Shown: positions 14,349 to 21,175 of the stretch, in pieces | Layout: each line of letters begins with the position of its first letter | How positions within the stretch are numbered: position 1 is the first letter of the stretch | Translations under genes and position numbers: made by a program | Notes under the pieces: model-generated | Databases searched by the model: none | What the model was told of the DNA's origin: nothing | What the model saw: only the letters and a program-made list of their open reading frames with translations | Virus record (IMG/VR): IMGVR_UViG_3300046558_000178 | Span: 1 to 64,000 of that record | Reading direction: 5' to 3' (one strand) | Length of the DNA stretch: 64,000 nt | Source: a virus

Positions 14349-14386
14349 AAAGATGCGATTTTTTGCAAAACCGGGGCAGTGAGGCG

Positions 14387-14411
14387 AAAAAAAAGCCCGC
14401 GCGAGGCGGGC
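14387..14411 (-). terminator. Intrinsic terminator after the cI transcript
   Basis: On the minus strand a 6-bp GC stem GCCCGC/GCGGGC with a 5-nt loop is followed by eight T. It ends leftward transcription from cI and the 14475 gene before pL. Confidence 0.85.
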
Positions 14412-14474
14412 GTGGCACGGGGTGACGAATTAAGGCGACGCCAGCCGGTGGGAGGTAAGTTGTCTGCGCGTCAT

Positions 14475-14726
14475 CTATTGCGGCCCGGCGCTCCGAGCTG
14501 CCAGTATGCCGCGGTCAAACGCGCTGGAAGTTTGCGGCTCTGATTCTATGAATGACCGCTCCGTAGGATCGGCTTTATTCCAATAGGCCATGCCCGCCTG
14601 GAAATGTGCTTCTTGTCGCGCGGCATGCCATTTCGAAAAAAATGAAAGCGGCTTAGTGGATGGGCCGTCTGCGCAACTGGGTGAACTGAGATCGGGCCCG
14701 GCGTTTATGTTGAAAGCCTTCTTCAT
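14475..14726 (-). CDS. Unknown protein in the 'rex' position (putative lysogenic conversion gene)
   Basis: 83 residues, soluble: a polar N-terminus then FFSKWHAARQEAHFQAGMAYWN. A Shine-Dalgarno site (GAGGG) lies ~8 bp before ATG 14726. It lies between cI and the terminator before pL, exactly where lambda carries rexAB, so it should be transcribed in the lysogen. No homology recognised; a superinfection-exclusion role is a guess from position only. Confidence 0.55.
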   Translation of the reverse strand: MKKAFNINAGPDLSSPSCADGPSTKPLSFFSKWHAARQEAHFQAGMAYWNKADPTERSFIESEPQTSSAFDRGILAARSAGPQ

Positions 14727-14804
14727 GACGTGCCCTCAAATAGTAATAGATGAGCTAACATATTAATGGACAATTGTTACTGGAAAACTATCCAATTGTT
14801 GCAC

Positions 14805-15515
14805 TCATATACGATCTGATTCCTTGCGGACTACGCGGCCGACGATGATGCATTCTCCATTGCGGCACCGCTTGCGTGAGTACATGCGCTGGTCGGAGTT
14901 ATCCGAAACCAGCCACCAGTCTCCCTGGTCGCGTACCAGGCGCTTGATCACCGCCTCGCCCTCATAGTTGAACGCGTACACGGCGCCATCCTCCATACGC
15001 GTGTCAGCCGTGTTCACGATGACATGGTCGCCCTCGTAGAGGTTCGGCTCCATGCTTTCGCCTCTCACCGATAGGGCGATGAGCTTCGCAGGGTAGTAGC
15101 CGTTACGGTCCACCCAGTACTTCGGCACGCTTTGCCGGCCGCCCTCGCGGTTATCAGGGGAGGTTTGGAATCCGGTGATGCCGGCTTGCAGCTGCAGCTT
15201 CACTTTCTGGATTTGATAGAAACCAGGGTCGCCATCTTCCGCGACCACCACGGGGATGTAGTTGGCCAAGCCTGGCCCGACCATGTCGCCCACGCCATCG
15301 CGAAGCCAGATGGCATTGCACCCGATCACCTCCTGCGCGCTGAGCAACCCATCGCTGGAGATGCCGCGCACCTCCCAGTTGTTCACCGTCTGCGGAGACA
15401 CATTTAACAATTTGGCGACCGCACTTTGTCCTTCTGCATGGCGCAGCTCGGCAGCGGCCTGATAGAGGCGCGTCATTTGTGGGTGCATACCAACCCCATT
15501 CTCAGTATTTTTCAT
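14805..15515 (-). CDS. cI: CI-like repressor with S24 autoprotease domain
   Basis: 236 residues from ATG 15515 (GAGG just upstream). The N-terminal helix-turn-helix is AVAKLLNVSPQTVNNWEVRG. The C-terminal LexA/CI peptidase has the nucleophile Ser in VRGESMEPNLYEGDHVIVN and the general-base Lys in AVIKRLV. RecA-stimulated self-cleavage should trigger induction; an Ala-Gly in the linker (LQAGITG) could be the cut site. It should bind the five 17-bp sites at OL and OR and repress pL and pR. Confidence 0.9.
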   Translation of the reverse strand: MKNTENGVGMHPQMTRLYQAAAELRHAEGQSAVAKLLNVSPQTVNNWEVRGISSDGLLSAQEVIGCNAIWLRDGVGDMVGPGLANYIPVVVAEDGDPGFYQIQKVKLQLQAGITGFQTSPDNREGGRQSVPKYWVDRNGYYPAKLIALSVRGESMEPNLYEGDHVIVNTADTRMEDGAVYAFNYEGEAVIKRLVRDQGDWWLVSDNSDQRMYSRKRCRNGECIIVGRVVRKESDRI

Positions 15516-15534
15516 AGCCTCAATGATCCCTGAA

Positions 15535-15590
15535 CTAAACAAAATGTTGTTAAACATAGTGTTTGCGTTTTTCTTAAACATGGTGTGTAA
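15535..15590. promoter_or_regulatory. OR operators between cI and cro
   Basis: Three 17-bp sites: CTAAACAAAATGTTGTT (15535-15551, weakest), TTAAACATAGTGTTTGC (15550-15566) and TTAAACATGGTGTGTAA (15574-15590). The last two overlap the -35 and -10 of pR, with centres 24 bp apart, the same spacing as at pL. Confidence 0.85.
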
Positions 15591-15591
15591 T
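15563..15591 (+). promoter_or_regulatory. pR: rightward early promoter (possible leaderless cro mRNA)
   Basis: -35 TTGCGT (15563-15568), 17-bp spacer, -10 TGTAAT (15586-15591). The expected start, ~7 bp after the -10, coincides with the cro ATG at 15598, so the mRNA may have no 5' leader. Confidence 0.7.
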
Positions 15592-15597
15592 GTGGAT

Positions 15598-15840
15598 ATG
15601 GACGAGAAAAACCAAATTCAGGCCGACAAGGAGCTTATCGAGTCTTTGGGCGGACCTACCAGGCTGGCCGAGCTGCTCGGCTTCGACAAGGCAAAGGGCG
15701 GCGTGCAGCGCGTCCAAAACTGGATGACACGCGGCATTCCTGCGAGGGAAAAGCTGGCGCGGCCGGAGATTTTTCTTCAGCAGTTGGGCCGCGCCGGGCC
15801 AGGCACAGCCGACGTCGCCCCGGCCACCGTGGCCGACTAA
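15598..15840 (+). CDS. cro: Cro-like repressor
   Basis: 80 residues: helix-turn-helix GGPTRLAELLGFDKAKGGVQ followed by RVQNWMTRGIPAREK, as in Cro/YdaS-type proteins. Divergent from cI across the shared operators. Cro would shut down cI and later dampen early transcription. The start follows the -10 of pR directly and has no Shine-Dalgarno site. Confidence 0.75.
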   Translation: MDEKNQIQADKELIESLGGPTRLAELLGFDKAKGGVQRVQNWMTRGIPAREKLARPEIFLQQLGRAGPGTADVAPATVAD

Positions 15841-15906
15841 CCGAATTCACAAGCGCATCACCCGTTTCACCTGAACGCCTGCAACCCCACCCTTAGGAGA
15901 ACCAGC

Positions 15907-16179
15907 ATGAAGACGAGTAGCAAAGCCCCGCGCAATGTCGTTGTTAAAGCCCTTCTTAACCCGGACGAGTTCTTGGATTTTCGTAATGCGTGTGCTGAAT
16001 CCGATGTTTCGCATAGCAAGGCGCTCCGTGAGTTGGTGAGGGGCTTTGTTGCCCGCTGTAGGAATAGTAGTGGACCTCCTGCCAAGAAGGAATGGCCAAG
16101 TGCTGGCCAGAACATGGCCATGTTGATCACCGCGCGCCGGAGCTTGTTTGGCCCGCAGATGATCCCCCAACGTCTTTGA
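15907..16179 (+). CDS. RHH-like phage regulatory protein
   Basis: 90 residues. Segment LNPDEFLDFRNACAESDVSH followed by SKALRELVRGFVA looks like a ribbon-helix-helix domain (beta strand, then two helices). A Shine-Dalgarno site (AGGAGA) precedes ATG 15907. First gene after cro, a place for a CII-like or other regulator. Just after it, 16170-16230 carries a short open segment (FDGRLCYRVGTDGTVQQE) that looks like the remnant of another gene's C-terminus. Confidence 0.55.
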   Translation: MKTSSKAPRNVVVKALLNPDEFLDFRNACAESDVSHSKALRELVRGFVARCRNSSGPPAKKEWPSAGQNMAMLITARRSLFGPQMIPQRL

Positions 16180-16249
16180 CGGCCGCCTGTGCTACCGCGT
16201 CGGCACGGACGGGACCGTGCAACAGGAATGATTTTTAACGGAGTAACTG

Positions 16250-16624
16250 ATGAAAAACATAGTGAACTGGACCCAATACATCGCCGTGCAGGTCGTGTTC
16301 TTTGCCTGCTTGTACGCGTGGAAGGTTGATCACATTGAAGGCGCGGGCGACGTGCTGCAGAGCTTGCTGTGGGTGCTTGCCTTCGCGGGCATCGCGCTGG
16401 GGTTCTCGGATCCGCGCGGGGAAATCCAGCCGCGAAGCCATCTGCGGGGGATTGTTGGCACCGTCAATTCCACCGTGCTGCTGACCATCCTCACCTGGTA
16501 CGGCCATTTCATCCTCGTCATTTTCTACGCGCTGGGCCTGCTTGGCGCGAAGGTCTACCGCGACCAGTTCGGTGCCGACGGCAAGCCGCTGCCGGTCGCC
16601 ACGCCGGCGCACGCCGAATCGTAG
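16250..16624 (+). CDS. Multi-span membrane protein
   Basis: 124 residues with about four hydrophobic spans (YIAVQVVFFACLYAW, LLWVLAFAGIALGF, VNSTVLLTILTWY, FILVIFYALGLLGA). An inner-membrane protein of unknown function in the rightward early operon. Possible roles include exclusion or signalling; nothing in the sequence decides. Confidence 0.65.
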   Translation: MKNIVNWTQYIAVQVVFFACLYAWKVDHIEGAGDVLQSLLWVLAFAGIALGFSDPRGEIQPRSHLRGIVGTVNSTVLLTILTWYGHFILVIFYALGLLGAKVYRDQFGADGKPLPVATPAHAES

Positions 16625-16673
16625 CAACTCTCAATTTCACAACCACCAAGGAGAACCCCATGGAGACACCGCC

Positions 16674-16796
16674 ATGAGCGAGCAGCACGCGCCACAGGAG
16701 CAGGACACTGCAACGCTGCCAATCCAGCCAGGCCACGTCATGGCCCGCGAGCACTACGAGCGCCTGGCGCGTGAGGCCGCGCAGCAGCAGAAATGA
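16674..16796 (+). CDS. Small phage protein, 40 residues
   Basis: Polar protein with a helical C-terminus (VMAREHYERLAREAAQQQ). A five-codon frame (METPP) with its own AAGGAG site ends by overlapping this ATG (ATGA), so translation may be coupled. Function unknown. Confidence 0.5.
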   Translation: MSEQHAPQEQDTATLPIQPGHVMAREHYERLAREAAQQQK

Positions 16797-16822
16797 AAAA
16801 GGGCCGGCATGCAGGCCGGCCC
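16796..16822 (-). terminator. Strong hairpin with T-run on the minus strand
   Basis: 8-bp GGGCCGGC/GCCGGCCC stem, 6-nt loop, with five T on the minus strand. It could block antisense transcription entering from the right; on the plus strand it lacks a T-run and may act only as an attenuator. Confidence 0.4.
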
Positions 16823-16855
16823 AGTCTGAAACAGTAACCAGAGAGGTCACCCACG

Positions 16856-17062
16856 ATGCTACCACAGCAGCCGACTCCAAGCCCCCGAGCCAGCACGCCA
16901 ACTGAGCGAATTATCAAAAGCGTCTTCGATTGGCGCAACAAGGACAAGGACGCCATCGCGGCGAAGGGTGACCGCGATGCGCAGCGTGCGGAGTACCGCG
17001 CGCGCAACGAAATGCGCGAGGCGGTTGATGTCGCGCAACGCAAACAGGGTGACCAGCCATGA
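16856..17062 (+). CDS. Small basic phage protein
   Basis: 68 residues. A Pro/Ser-rich start is followed by a charged helix (SVFDWRNKDKDAIAAKGDRD). AGAGAGG lies ~10 bp upstream of the ATG. Its stop overlaps the next ATG. No family recognised. Confidence 0.55.
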   Translation: MLPQQPTPSPRASTPTERIIKSVFDWRNKDKDAIAAKGDRDAQRAEYRARNEMREAVDVAQRKQGDQP

Positions 17063-17424
17063 CGGGCCGCCCAAACCCAATTCCGCTGGAGCAGGCCCTC
17101 GATATGGTCGAAGCCTTCGTGCGTGCACGCCGGCAAGTGAGGTTGGCCGATCTGGCTGCCGCCATGGACCTGGGCATCAGCACCGTTCGGCACTATGCAC
17201 GCGAGCTGGAACTCGATGGCCGGCTGCACAAGGTCAAACCATTCGGCGTAGGCCTGCCGCGCAGCGCCGTATGGGCAGCAGGGCCGGCGCCATTTGTCGA
17301 AGAACCTGCCGAGCACGAGGCCGTCCACGTCATGGTGCAGAAATGGAAGGCTGGGCCGACGCGTACCAGCTGGCTGGAAGCGCATTTCTTCGGCCGCGTT
17401 GCTGCGCATGGAGCACGGGCATGA
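17059..17424 (+). CDS. HTH DNA-binding phage protein
   Basis: 121 residues. LADLAAAMDLGISTVRHYAR is a clear helix-turn-helix, followed by a wing-like ELDGRLHKVKP. The C-terminus (VHVMVQKWKAGPTRTSWLEA) may be a separate helix. It probably controls early genes or replication. ATGA overlap with both neighbours. Confidence 0.6.
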   Translation: MTGRPNPIPLEQALDMVEAFVRARRQVRLADLAAAMDLGISTVRHYARELELDGRLHKVKPFGVGLPRSAVWAAGPAPFVEEPAEHEAVHVMVQKWKAGPTRTSWLEAHFFGRVAAHGARA

Positions 17425-18341
17425 AGGCCATTGACCTATTCTCCGGCGCGGGCGGATTCTCGACCGGCGCTCGCATGGCCGGAATCGACGTGGTGTGGGC
17501 AGCCAATCACTGGCCGGCCGCCGTCGCGATCCACTCGCAGAACCACCCTGGCGCCGCCCACCTGTGCCAGGACCTGCACCAGGCAAACTGGCTTGACGTG
17601 CCCGCGCACGACATCCTGCTGGCGTCACCCTGCTGCCAGGGTCACAGCAAGGCGCGCGGCAAGGCCAGCGGCAACCCGCAGCACGACGCCAGCCGGTCCA
17701 CCGCATGGGCCGTCGTCTCGGCCGCCGAATACCACCGGCCCGCCTTCGCCGTCATCGAGAACGTGCCCGAGTTCACGCGCTGGGCGCTTTACCCGGCCTG
17801 GTGCGCGGCGATGGGTGCCCTAGGCTATGCGCTGACGCCCATGATCGTCGACGCCGCCGACCACGGCGCGCCCCAGCATCGCGAACGCCTTTTCATCGTC
17901 GCGGTCCGAGCCAAGCATCCGCTGATGATTCACTTGGATAAGCGCGCGTATGTCCCGGCCAGCAGCTTCATCGACTTCGGCGTCGGCAAGTGGTCGCTGG
18001 TCGACAAGCCGGGTCGCGCCGCCGCGACGCTGCGCCGGGTCCAGGCAGGCCGCCGCGCGCACGGGAATCGCTTCGTCATGCCGTACTACGGTGGCGGGTC
18101 CGGCCTGACGGGTCGCTGCCTAAGCAGGCCACTGGGCACGATCACCACCCGCGACCGTTGGGGTGTTGTCGACGGCGACCGCACGCGCATGCTCACCACT
18201 CAGGAGTGCCGCGCCGCGATGGGTTTCCCCGATGACTACATCCTGCCGGCGGCGCACCGCGATGCTGTTCACATGCTCGGTAACGCCGTTTGCCCGCCGC
18301 CCGCGCGGGACGTCATCACAGCTATGTTGGAGGCAGCATGA
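17421..18341 (+). CDS. DNA (cytosine-5) methyltransferase
   Basis: 306 residues from the ATG overlapping the upstream stop. Motif I DLFSGAGGFSTG (5-16, AdoMet binding), motif IV ASPCCQGHS with the catalytic Cys at ~71, motif VI VIENVPEF (~111), motif VIII QHRERLF, and motif X LGNAVCPPPA. The fold and order are complete. No restriction gene is adjacent, so it is an orphan phage methylase that probably shields phage DNA from host restriction. Recognition sequence unknown. Confidence 0.92.
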   Translation: MKAIDLFSGAGGFSTGARMAGIDVVWAANHWPAAVAIHSQNHPGAAHLCQDLHQANWLDVPAHDILLASPCCQGHSKARGKASGNPQHDASRSTAWAVVSAAEYHRPAFAVIENVPEFTRWALYPAWCAAMGALGYALTPMIVDAADHGAPQHRERLFIVAVRAKHPLMIHLDKRAYVPASSFIDFGVGKWSLVDKPGRAAATLRRVQAGRRAHGNRFVMPYYGGGSGLTGRCLSRPLGTITTRDRWGVVDGDRTRMLTTQECRAAMGFPDDYILPAAHRDAVHMLGNAVCPPPARDVITAMLEAA

Positions 18342-18511
18342 CCACCAATCCTTTGCAAGGCAACGTCCTCGCCGACAAGGTCATCGCCGCGGCGCTGTAC
18401 AACATCGATGCGCACCTGGCGCGCCTACAGGCGAAGGCGGCCATCGCTGCTGCAGCCCAGGCCATGCCAATGGCTGATCGCCGGCCGCTGCTTGACGGGA
18501 GCGCACCATGA
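18338..18511 (+). CDS. Small alanine-rich phage protein
   Basis: 57 residues, a single long helix (AALYNIDAHLARLQAKAAIA). Overlaps the methyltransferase stop by 4 bp and the next gene by 4 bp. Function unknown. Confidence 0.5.
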   Translation: MTTNPLQGNVLADKVIAAALYNIDAHLARLQAKAAIAAAAQAMPMADRRPLLDGSAP

Positions 18512-18642
18512 TCCAGCGCCATGCCATGCCCACCGGCGCCCCAATGATCACCGCGCGCTGCATACACGCACATATGCAGTATGCCGCGAAACTCGAATTC
18601 GCGTTCCTGATGCTGAAGCTGGGCGTGAGGACGGTGGCATGA
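18508..18642 (+). CDS. Small phage protein, 44 residues
   Basis: Coupled by ATGA overlaps at both ends. Composition is Met/Ala/His rich (HAHMQYAAKLEFAFLMLKLG). No family recognised; supported mainly by the perfect overlap pattern. Confidence 0.45.
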   Translation: MIQRHAMPTGAPMITARCIHAHMQYAAKLEFAFLMLKLGVRTVA

Positions 18643-19436
18643 ACCAGGCTGACATTTTCTCAGCCGGCGCCCGGGTCCTGCCGCCGGAAATCTCCGATCT
18701 GATCGCGCGCGGCGCCATCTTCGTGATCAATCACAGTGGCGGCAAAGATTCGCAGGCCATGTACTTGATGCTGCGCCAGCACGTGCCGGCCAGTCAGCGC
18801 ATCCTCGTGCACGCTGACCTGGGAGAAGTCGAGTGGTCCGGCGCAGTCGACCAGATCCGCACCACTACCGACGGTGAGCCTCTGCATATCTGCCGGTCCC
18901 GGCGCGGCCTGCTGCAGATGATCCGTGAGCGCGGCATGTTCCCGAGCCCAAGCCAGCGCCAGTGCACATCTGACCTGAAGCGCGGGCCGATCGAGCGGAC
19001 TATCCGCCAGCTCGGCGTCAAGCTGATCGTGAACTGCATGGGCATGCGCGCCGAGGAGTCATCCGGCCGCGCCAAGCTGACGCCGTTCAAGCTCAACGCG
19101 CGCAATAGCCGCGCTGGCCGGAAATGGTACGACTGGCTGCCGATCCACGACCTGACCACCGATGAGGTGTTCGCTACCATCGCTGCAGCCGGCCAGCGCC
19201 CGCACTGGGTCTACGCCGCTGGCATGTCGCGCTTCAGCTGCTGCTTTTGCATCATGAGCAGCAAAGCCGACCTGACTACGGCCGCGCGCCTGAATCCGGC
19301 GTTGTACCGTACCTACGTCGAGCTGGAGCGCAGCACCGGCCAAGTAATGCTGATGCCATCGAAGAAGTATGGGCGGCAGACCCTGGAGCAAGTGACCGGA
19401 GTTGCGGTTCAGGCGCTTGAAGGGAGTGCAGCGTGA
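18639..19436 (+). CDS. PAPS-reductase/DndC-like PP-loop protein
   Basis: 265 residues. The PP-loop INHSGGKDSQAM (near residue 32) binds ATP in the adenine-nucleotide alpha-hydrolase superfamily. Cys residues at RQCTSDLK and FSCCFCIMSS could hold an iron-sulfur cluster or act as thiols. Phage proteins of this class are annotated as phosphoadenosine phosphosulfate reductase family; the true reaction is unknown. It follows the C5 methyltransferase by two tiny genes, so a role in modifying DNA, RNA or nucleotides is plausible (inference). Confidence 0.8.
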   Translation: MNQADIFSAGARVLPPEISDLIARGAIFVINHSGGKDSQAMYLMLRQHVPASQRILVHADLGEVEWSGAVDQIRTTTDGEPLHICRSRRGLLQMIRERGMFPSPSQRQCTSDLKRGPIERTIRQLGVKLIVNCMGMRAEESSGRAKLTPFKLNARNSRAGRKWYDWLPIHDLTTDEVFATIAAAGQRPHWVYAAGMSRFSCCFCIMSSKADLTTAARLNPALYRTYVELERSTGQVMLMPSKKYGRQTLEQVTGVAVQALEGSAA

Positions 19437-19651
19437 CCTCACCAAGCCTAGTCACCAGTCTGGATCAGCTTCAGCGCTCCCTCTGGCCCACCTACGTTCT
19501 CAAGCTTATTCCGGTACCCACATCGTGGGCAGAGGAAGTAGCAGCCGAAGTGATCGATGGCGGGCTCAACCTCGGAAAATTTCAGGTCTGCGGTGCATCG
19601 CTTGCAGGTCCACATGGTGCGCCTCCATGCAAAAAGGGAATCCTATCATGA
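19433..19651 (+). CDS. Small phage protein with GTG start
   Basis: 72 residues; the GTG overlaps the previous stop (GTGA) and its own stop overlaps the next ATG. Sequence TSPSLVTSLDQLQRSLW onward gives no known domain. Support comes from the coupled position. Confidence 0.45.
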   Translation: MTSPSLVTSLDQLQRSLWPTYVLKLIPVPTSWAEEVAAEVIDGGLNLGKFQVCGASLAGPHGAPPCKKGILS

Positions 19652-19824
19652 TCTACGACCTCGCCCGCACAGAGCGCCAGCACCGCGCCATCCAGGCCGA
19701 CACTAAGCCGCCACTGCATTTCGCCATGCGCACCTGCACCGGTGAGTGCCGCCGGCAGCGCTCGGTCGGGCAGTTCAGGGCTGGTAGCACGGTGTGCATG
19801 CGCTGCACGCGGAGGCAGGCATGA
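19648..19824 (+). CDS. Small zinc-ribbon-like phage protein
   Basis: 58 residues, with CTGEC and CMRCTRR as two cysteine pairs 22 residues apart, a likely zinc ribbon. Last gene of the first coupled block of the rightward operon; the next 470 bp encode an antisense gene. Confidence 0.55.
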   Translation: MIYDLARTERQHRAIQADTKPPLHFAMRTCTGECRRQRSVGQFRAGSTVCMRCTRRQA

Positions 19825-19832
19825 CGCTGAGT

Positions 19833-20294
19833 TTAGAAGTCGTCCGTTCCGAGCATGATTGTCGGTGGATGGTTGGCGCATCTGGCGTGGGCCAATGCCG
19901 CTTCGCGGATCTTGTCCAGATGGATCGAGAAAATTTCCATAAGCGACAAGTCCCCGGGGCCTGCCAACAAGAGGAGCGCGCTTCGGGATACTCGGCCTGG
20001 CCAGGTTCGCCCATTCAGCCGGACCCGGAAGGCGATGCAGTCATTGCCAGTTTCAATGGGTCGATCGATCTGGCCCAGATGGTTGTCGATGAATTCTCGC
20101 GCACGCGTTATCGCGTCTTCGGTCGCGAAGTTCTGCAGGACATGCCCCTCAGGAGTCACGCCGCGCTCAATAGTTGCTTGGCTTTTATCTGCCACGCGAT
20201 AGTGACCGAGCCAGCCTGCACGAAGCGCCGAATATTCGACCTTCACATCGATAACGTGCTCCCTGTACGGGACGGTTTCCTCGGAATGATTCAT
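19833..20294 (-). CDS. Antisense 'moron' gene of unknown function
   Basis: 153 residues from ATG 20294, with AAGGTG ~8 bp upstream. The C-terminal part (CIAFRVRLNGRTWPGRVSRS ... FSIHLDKIREAA) resembles small DUF1488-type proteins. The N-terminal half (YREHVIDVKVEYSALRAGW) is separate. It is the only minus-strand gene within the rightward early operon and has its own strong promoter, so it can be expressed from the silent prophage. Chosen over the opposite frame because of promoter, RBS and composition. Confidence 0.65.
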   Translation of the reverse strand: MNHSEETVPYREHVIDVKVEYSALRAGWLGHYRVADKSQATIERGVTPEGHVLQNFATEDAITRAREFIDNHLGQIDRPIETGNDCIAFRVRLNGRTWPGRVSRSALLLLAGPGDLSLMEIFSIHLDKIREAALAHARCANHPPTIMLGTDDF

Positions 20295-20318
20295 GGCGCC
20301 CACCTTGTGAAAAAGGCA

Positions 20319-20346
20319 AGTATAGCATGAGGCGCCCGTCCCTCAA
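20319..20346 (-). promoter_or_regulatory. Sigma-70 promoter of the antisense moron
   Basis: On the minus strand -35 TTGAGG (20341-20346) and -10 TATACT (20319-20324) are 16 bp apart. No CI-type operator overlaps it, so it should fire in the lysogen. Confidence 0.7.
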
Positions 20347-20758
20347 TCGCAGCGCCACGCCAATGAAACGTACCGCAATCGCGCGCGGCGAGCGCATCGA
20401 GGCCCGCGAGGTGTCGAAGCTACCCATGCCGGCGCGGAAGGCTACACTGAAGTCCAAGGGGCCACGCATGACGCCGATCCGGAAATCCGCACGCGACGAA
20501 GAATGCACGCTGCGCTTCCCGGTATGCAATGGCGACACGAAAACGACCGTATGGGCGCACTCGAATAACTACCAGGACGGCAAGGGCGGCAGCATCAAGG
20601 CGCGCGACGAAGAGGGTTGCTATGCCTGCTTTGCATGTCACTCGTGGCTTGATGGTGGCTACGCCGGCCATATGCTGCGCGAGACCGTTGAAGTATTTTT
20701 CAATCTGGCACGCATCAACAGCCAGGCCATTTTACGTAGGAAGGGATTGATGAAATGA
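20327..20758 (+). CDS. YbcO/DUF1364-family phage nuclease
   Basis: 143 residues. Core: ARDEECTLRFPVCNGDTKTT, then WAHSN, GKGGSIKARDEEG, and CYACFACHSWLDGG, with paired Cys and His ligands. This is the DUF1364 (YbcO-like) pattern, a small metal-dependent endonuclease type in the nin region of lambdoid phages. Start could be 20327 or the Met at 20363; neither has a clear ribosome site. Stop overlaps the next ATG. Confidence 0.75.
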   Translation: MRRPSLNRSATPMKRTAIARGERIEAREVSKLPMPARKATLKSKGPRMTPIRKSARDEECTLRFPVCNGDTKTTVWAHSNNYQDGKGGSIKARDEEGCYACFACHSWLDGGYAGHMLRETVEVFFNLARINSQAILRRKGLMK

Positions 20759-21174
20759 ACCTCGAATTTATCGCTCTGGGGGGGGGCTTGATCATGGGCG
20801 CCTTCTGCGTGTACGGCATCAGCCACAGCATCTGCAAGGCCAATGCCGCCAAAAAAGTTGCTCCGTACGAGACGGTGGACGGCGAGCGTCGCTACTTCAC
20901 TCCAACGGAATGGGCTACCCGCCGCGACGCGCTGGCCGATCAGCTCTTCGGCGACGGCAAGAGGCCCGTCAAGGTCAGTCCGGAATTCGATGCCCCGCAG
21001 TTCTGCGCCGACTGGCTGGGCACCAATCCCGCACAGGTACGCAACCCGGTCGTGATGGTGCGCGGGATCAAGCGGGACAAGCACGGGCAAGTGGTTAAAA
21101 AGAACGGTGCGGAAGTGGAGACCTGGCTGAATTATTCCGCCGAGTGCGAGCGCCTCGGCATCAAGGAGACCTGA
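20755..21174 (+). CDS. Phage protein with N-terminal membrane anchor
   Basis: 139 residues. Hydrophobic start (EFIALGGGLIMGAFCVYGIS), then a soluble part with APYETVDGERRYFTPTEW and QFCADWLGTNPAQV. Probably a membrane-tethered early protein; function unknown. A G7 run occurs at 20780-20786 in the anchor. Confidence 0.55.
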   Translation: MNLEFIALGGGLIMGAFCVYGISHSICKANAAKKVAPYETVDGERRYFTPTEWATRRDALADQLFGDGKRPVKVSPEFDAPQFCADWLGTNPAQVRNPVVMVRGIKRDKHGQVVKKNGAEVETWLNYSAECERLGIKET

Positions 21175-21175
21175 C

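Noticed and set aside
16660-16677. Five-codon leader ORF METPP before the 40-residue gene
   Set aside because: Has a good ribosome site, but the downstream gene also has its own GGAGA; it could be a chance upstream ATG.
16738-17706. 322-codon minus-strand frame
   Set aside because: Overlaps the coupled rightward genes and the methyltransferase start; no RBS and shadow-like composition.
19794-20330. 178-codon plus-strand frame opposite the moron
   Set aside because: The minus frame has a promoter, RBS and protein-like composition; the plus frame does not, and it has Cys/His-rich shadow features.
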